Shown here one piece after another: positions 59,601 through 64,000 of a DNA stretch of 64,000 bases (within the stretch, counting starts at the first letter, position 1; each line of letters opens with the position of its first letter). The stretch spans positions 186,001 to 250,000 of the forward strand of contig JAJKFH010001164.1 of assembly GCA_023333565.1 (NCBI GenBank). Reading direction: 5' to 3'. Source of the stretch: Puffinus mauretanicus. Lineage: Eukaryota; Chordata; Aves; Procellariiformes; Procellariidae. Made by a program: the position numbers and the translations under genes. The notes under the pieces are model-generated. The model saw only the letters and a list, made by a program, of their open reading frames with translations, was not told the origin of the DNA and ran no database searches.

Positions 59601-62600
59601 TTCAAGTGAAATTGTTTATTCACAAACAGTTTTACATATTGTTTTTACAGTATGTCTTTGTTGTCTACTCCTTGGTAATTCCAACACAGCTTTTTGTTTA
59701 CCATCTCCATGGCAAGAAATCTTTGAGTCACTTGGCTTCTGGACTGCTGAACCCTGAACAGTCCATCCATGACTCCAGCAGATGCTCAGGTTCAGACCAA
59801 AAGGCAACTAGTAAGTTGGAGGCCAAAAGGTGACTGATAAGTCAGACAGACGGCCTTTCATCTGTGAGTCACCATGACAGTGCGTTACCAAAGAGGATGG
59901 CTTTTGCTGACCATTCCTTTGGCCTGACTGCCTGAACAGCCTTTCTTTCAGAACATATTTTAAGTCTCTGTCCTCCTTATTTGTGCGATCCTATTGTTTT
60001 TAACACAATGCAAACAGTGGAAAAATTTACACAACTTCTTCAATGCGTGTTCCCAAGGGTATCTGAAAAATAGATTTCCCTAGATAGGCTTGAATCCCAT
60101 TCTAATTTTACACAAGCATTAAGAGACCATTTCTACTGATTGGGTGACATGGTTGAGAAAATATGCAATATGTTCAAGACTTATTTGCGCATATGCTGCT
60201 CTCTGTAAGGATGGGGTAATCTAGCTTTTAGAGAAGAACAAACTGAGGTCTTGACCACTTGGAGTTATCAATAATCACACAGTGCTTTTCAAAGAGTATG
60301 GAGCTCTATGCATACTTAAAACTTGGTCAGAGCACACACATAATTCTGTTTCATATACCAAAATCACCCCTAAAATTCACATGGAAAAAAGAGTGTCATT
60401 TTTCATTTCCTATCTTGTTGCCCACTTTGTGCTAATAATCTTCACAAGGTGACAATGTCCCAGGTGAAGCTGCATTGAAAGGTGTGATCCTAACACAGAT
60501 ACCTTTTGCAAGCTTTCTGACAGCCATAAAAATATCTGGAAAAATATACCCAAATGTAATCTATACATTCTGATGAATATTTTGAAATCAATTCTGCCAA
60601 GACTACTATTTCATGGAACATGTGCCTGTGGTATACCCATCTTTGGTATACCAGAACTCATCTTCCACCAGGCAAATGACAATGAGAGCTCCTAACGTTA
60701 AAGCTATTCCACCAGCGACTATAGCAATTGCTAGGGAGTCTGTCAAGAATTACGACTCCTACCTGCATGTGGAGAAAATAATTTAAAGAGCAAGATCTGA
60801 ACTGCTAAATTAAAAAAAAAGAAAAAAAAAGTTATTGGTGAAAAGACATCTAGACAGATACAAGGTGAACAACCCAGGAGAGGGTGAGGTGCTTCTCCTG
60901 AAAGGGATTTGTTAGGGCATCAGATGAGTCAAGGTCAGGGAAGGTGACCGAAGCTAGAAAGACTCCACAGTTCTAGAGATGAGACATGAACTGCAGAAGA
61001 GCAGGTTCCCACCCAGGCCCTCATGAGGGCTCAACTTCAGACCAGAGTAACGGGTTAAAAAAACTGCAGCAGAGACCTTGCAAACTTTTATTCTTTGTGT
61101 CTGCAGAGACAAGAACTGAACATTTCTTCAGAATGCTGTGCAAACTTTGCAAGTTTAAAGGATTAACTCTTACACAGCTAGAAGCACAGAGAACAGGTTT
61201 TAAGCTGTGAGGAAATACAGTGCCAAGACAGCCAGGCTGCAAGACGTAGCTTTCAAAGAATGACAGGTAAAGAATCTGCACACCCAAAGGGTGGCGGAGA
61301 GCCACCAGCCAGCTCCCGAACGCCAGGCAGCCGCTCAGGGCTCAGAGCACACCAGGGCACAGGGAACCAGGACCCAGCAAGCAGTCTGGTAAACTTCCAA
61401 ACCGAGGGGAGAGAGGAAAGGAACATACACAGCACTTGACTAAGGTTGCAAAACGAATGTTTTAACTGCTGAAGTTCATTAAGGTCCCTAGATAGGCAGG
61501 CATAGCAGAAATGCTTGTTTCTATTAGTCCAGTTCCTGCTGGGCTCCCTTACTGTTCTTTCGTCACTCTGGCAGAGAAAGAGGTGTTGTCAAAGTGGCAG
61601 CTTACACAGCATGTTATGCTGTGTTTTTCCCCACAGCACTTTTCATGATTGTCATAAGAACTGTAGTTTTTCAATTAATGTAAGTAAGGCTATAGCTTAA
61701 TTCAATATGATTTCAAAGTGACCTAAGGCATGAATGTTAATTAATGGTTATAGAGGGCTTATCAGTGCAGTGATTTAATCTCAGAATGAAGAAAGTTACA
61801 AAGACAGATTTGTGCTACGTTTCACAGAAAATCTAAGCACAGGGACTAACGGAGGGACATGCATCCTTTCACAAACCCAAACACAGCCCAGGAGAAAGTG
61901 AAGTTAATACCCATCTGATGACTGACTCTATTAAACAGAAAGACTGATGCCTTCTTAGAGCTGCATGCAGATGCCATTGAGAACCTGGTCCTTGGTTACT
62001 ACAGTCTGTCCTACTTCCTAATACAATTTCTGACAGGTAATTGTATTTGCTACTGTAACCTTAATAATATGTTGTTCTGAATGATACTACATATTTCTGT
62101 TCTAATACTACATACTTCATCCTAGGATTGTATTGCAAAAAAAAAGTTTAAATCAATACCTGTCCTCTTTCCTTCATCTTTTGCTTTAAACATGAACTTC
62201 CCCCTTGAAAAAGCCGTACTCCAGGTCTCATCATTCGGGAATTTGCTGAACTACGCACCAGTTCCAAGTCTATCTTGCCTGGATGTTCCCTGGAAGTTCT
62301 CAGTACAGGATGCTACAGCCCAAGACCTCTCAAAGACAGTACTGAACCTGACAGAGAGAATCACTCCTCCTGGATGGGGAATCAACACTACACAAGTCAT
62401 TCTGAGAGCAGTAAAGAAAGACAGGAGATCCTTTCAAGTATTTAAAAAATGCTGAAGAGGTAGCATAGAGTGCCTGTAAGTTACTTTTGCTTTTCTCCTC
62501 TATCTCGACCGGCAAATAAACTCAGACAAACTTCTTTGCTTAAGTGACTTCACACAGCCATCACTTATACTCCCAGACATTCAGTTTCAGTAAAAGGGAA

Positions 62601-64000
62601 AATTTTTAGCTAGATGAGTAGATTCACAACTAAATTGTAATAATCTGGATATAGCTAAAAATAGTAGACATGGGATGTCAAACAAAATTATAAGTTGTTG
62701 TTAAACACTCCGATTCAATGCCTCAGTACACACACTCCACAGCTTCCTGTATACAAAACATAAGCAATTGTTTGAACTACAAGTTAACAAGACTGCCTTT
62801 GTTTTATTTCTAAGTGAAATCAGTTTTGTCAGAGTATCATTTTAATGGAACAGTTACACCCCAGGTGTTCCTAACCAGCTCAACAACAACTTGGTGTGAA
62901 GCTCACAGCTCTGAACAGATGCCAGCTCTTGGCTTATGTACCTGCCAAGGAACCATAATCTGTAGTTTTATCATGCTGGGCTGTTCAATCCATTTTTACT
63001 TAGCTCTAATTCACAGAAACTAAGGGAATTCCCAAAATGCTTCTGAGGTGCTGCACGTTAACACAGTCATAAATTAAATTCTTAACACCTTTTTTTTTTT
63101 CCCTTTATATCCTCTCACAACCCTCCCACCCCCCACCAAATACTTTAGGGCACTAATCCCAAACTGCTCCTTGTAACAGGCTTATATAGTAGAAATAGCA
63201 GTTAGAGAAAATAAAGCATTGAGGGTTTTTGCTACTCCTGAAAAATCAACTCCTTGAACTGCAAACATTCACTCATTCTTCTACGTACTAAAAAGGAGAC
63301 CCAGTGATGTTACCAGTCAAACAGGTAACAACTCTAATAGCTCCTCACTGACTGAGATGCTTAACTAGAAGAGACATGTTCACACACTGCTGCTTATCCC
63401 AACACTGTATCTCTATGAATATAAAACACAAGAGTAAACAAGTTGGAGAAGTTTGGTAAGTAAAAGCTAGCAAGGGAGAGGAAACTTAATTACAAAATCA
63501 CTTCAACATAGAAACATGCATTTTTAGTTAAAAAAAAAAAATCATCGCTCATCAACTATTTCTACCAATTTAATCTCCTTTACTGTTAGAAAACATCTCA
63601 GACATGAGGGATTTAAAGTTCTTAACAATTAAAAGTATCAATATTGTTAGTTTTGAAGAACATGTCATCACATCTGCTGAAGCAGAATTGCACAGAAATG
63701 GTACTCTTGTTTTCAGTGTACGAACAAACCCCTATTTTGCCCTATTGCTTGTATTCAATGAAAGTTATTAAATCAACTTTCACGTTTCTGCTGCTCTGGA
63801 AGGGGGGAAGAGCAATAGTGAGCAGGATGAGATCAAGAAAGACACAGAAAGAGAGCACACTTGGTTAATTTTTTAAAGAACAAAATTGTGGCAATAAGAA
63901 TTGCCCTTCACACTAGGGTTTCCTAGACCTATTGAGGTGTAATTTTTGGAACAAAATCAGATTTCAACCATATCCAGACATTCGTCACTTTCACATTTGG

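Overview
The window is vertebrate nuclear DNA from a bird. The evidence is multi-exon genes with GT-AG introns, AT-rich introns, isolated CpG-rich islands, and three 5'-truncated CR1 LINE copies with the avian CR1 3' end. The CR1 ends resemble those common in non-galliform birds, but the species cannot be fixed from sequence alone. There is nothing prokaryotic here: no operons, CRISPR arrays or insertion sequences.

Left part (1-26,035, + strand): the last 12 coding exons of CHAT, choline O-acetyltransferase, with every splice phase matching. They encode about 555 residues, including the catalytic histidine at 12,619-12,621 and the stop at 26,033-26,035. The N-terminal exons lie left of the window. 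So does SLC18A3, which sits inside the first CHAT intron in other vertebrates. One intron carries a 0.8 kb CR1 copy.

Middle (26,036-45,822): the 3' flank of CHAT, two neighbouring CpG-rich islands (29.7-30.3 and 30.5-30.8 kb), and one exon resembling C10orf53 (UPF0728 family) at 32,417-32,535. That exon sits where C10orf53 lies between CHAT and OGDHL in human, but it has an in-frame stop and a net +10 base shift, so the gene looks broken here. Two more GC-rich blocks lie at 40.6-41.2 and 44.1-44.6 kb.

Right part (45,823-64,000, - strand): the last seven coding exons of OGDHL, the 2-oxoglutarate dehydrogenase-like E1 subunit, running right to left and ending in EGKTF-stop at 45,823. They encode about 297 C-terminal residues. 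From 55,369 to the window end I found no further exon, so this is one intron of at least 8.6 kb. It holds two CR1 3' ends in the same orientation, about 250 bases apart.

The order CHAT(+), C10orf53(+), OGDHL(-) is the conserved vertebrate arrangement (human 10q11). CHAT makes acetylcholine from choline and acetyl-CoA; OGDHL belongs to the mitochondrial 2-oxoglutarate dehydrogenase system. They are syntenic neighbours, not a pathway unit. I found no convincing undescribed system. The best leads are the broken C10orf53-like exon, a possible relic of its last exon, a G-quadruplex motif before a short CHAT exon, and the paired CR1 ends.
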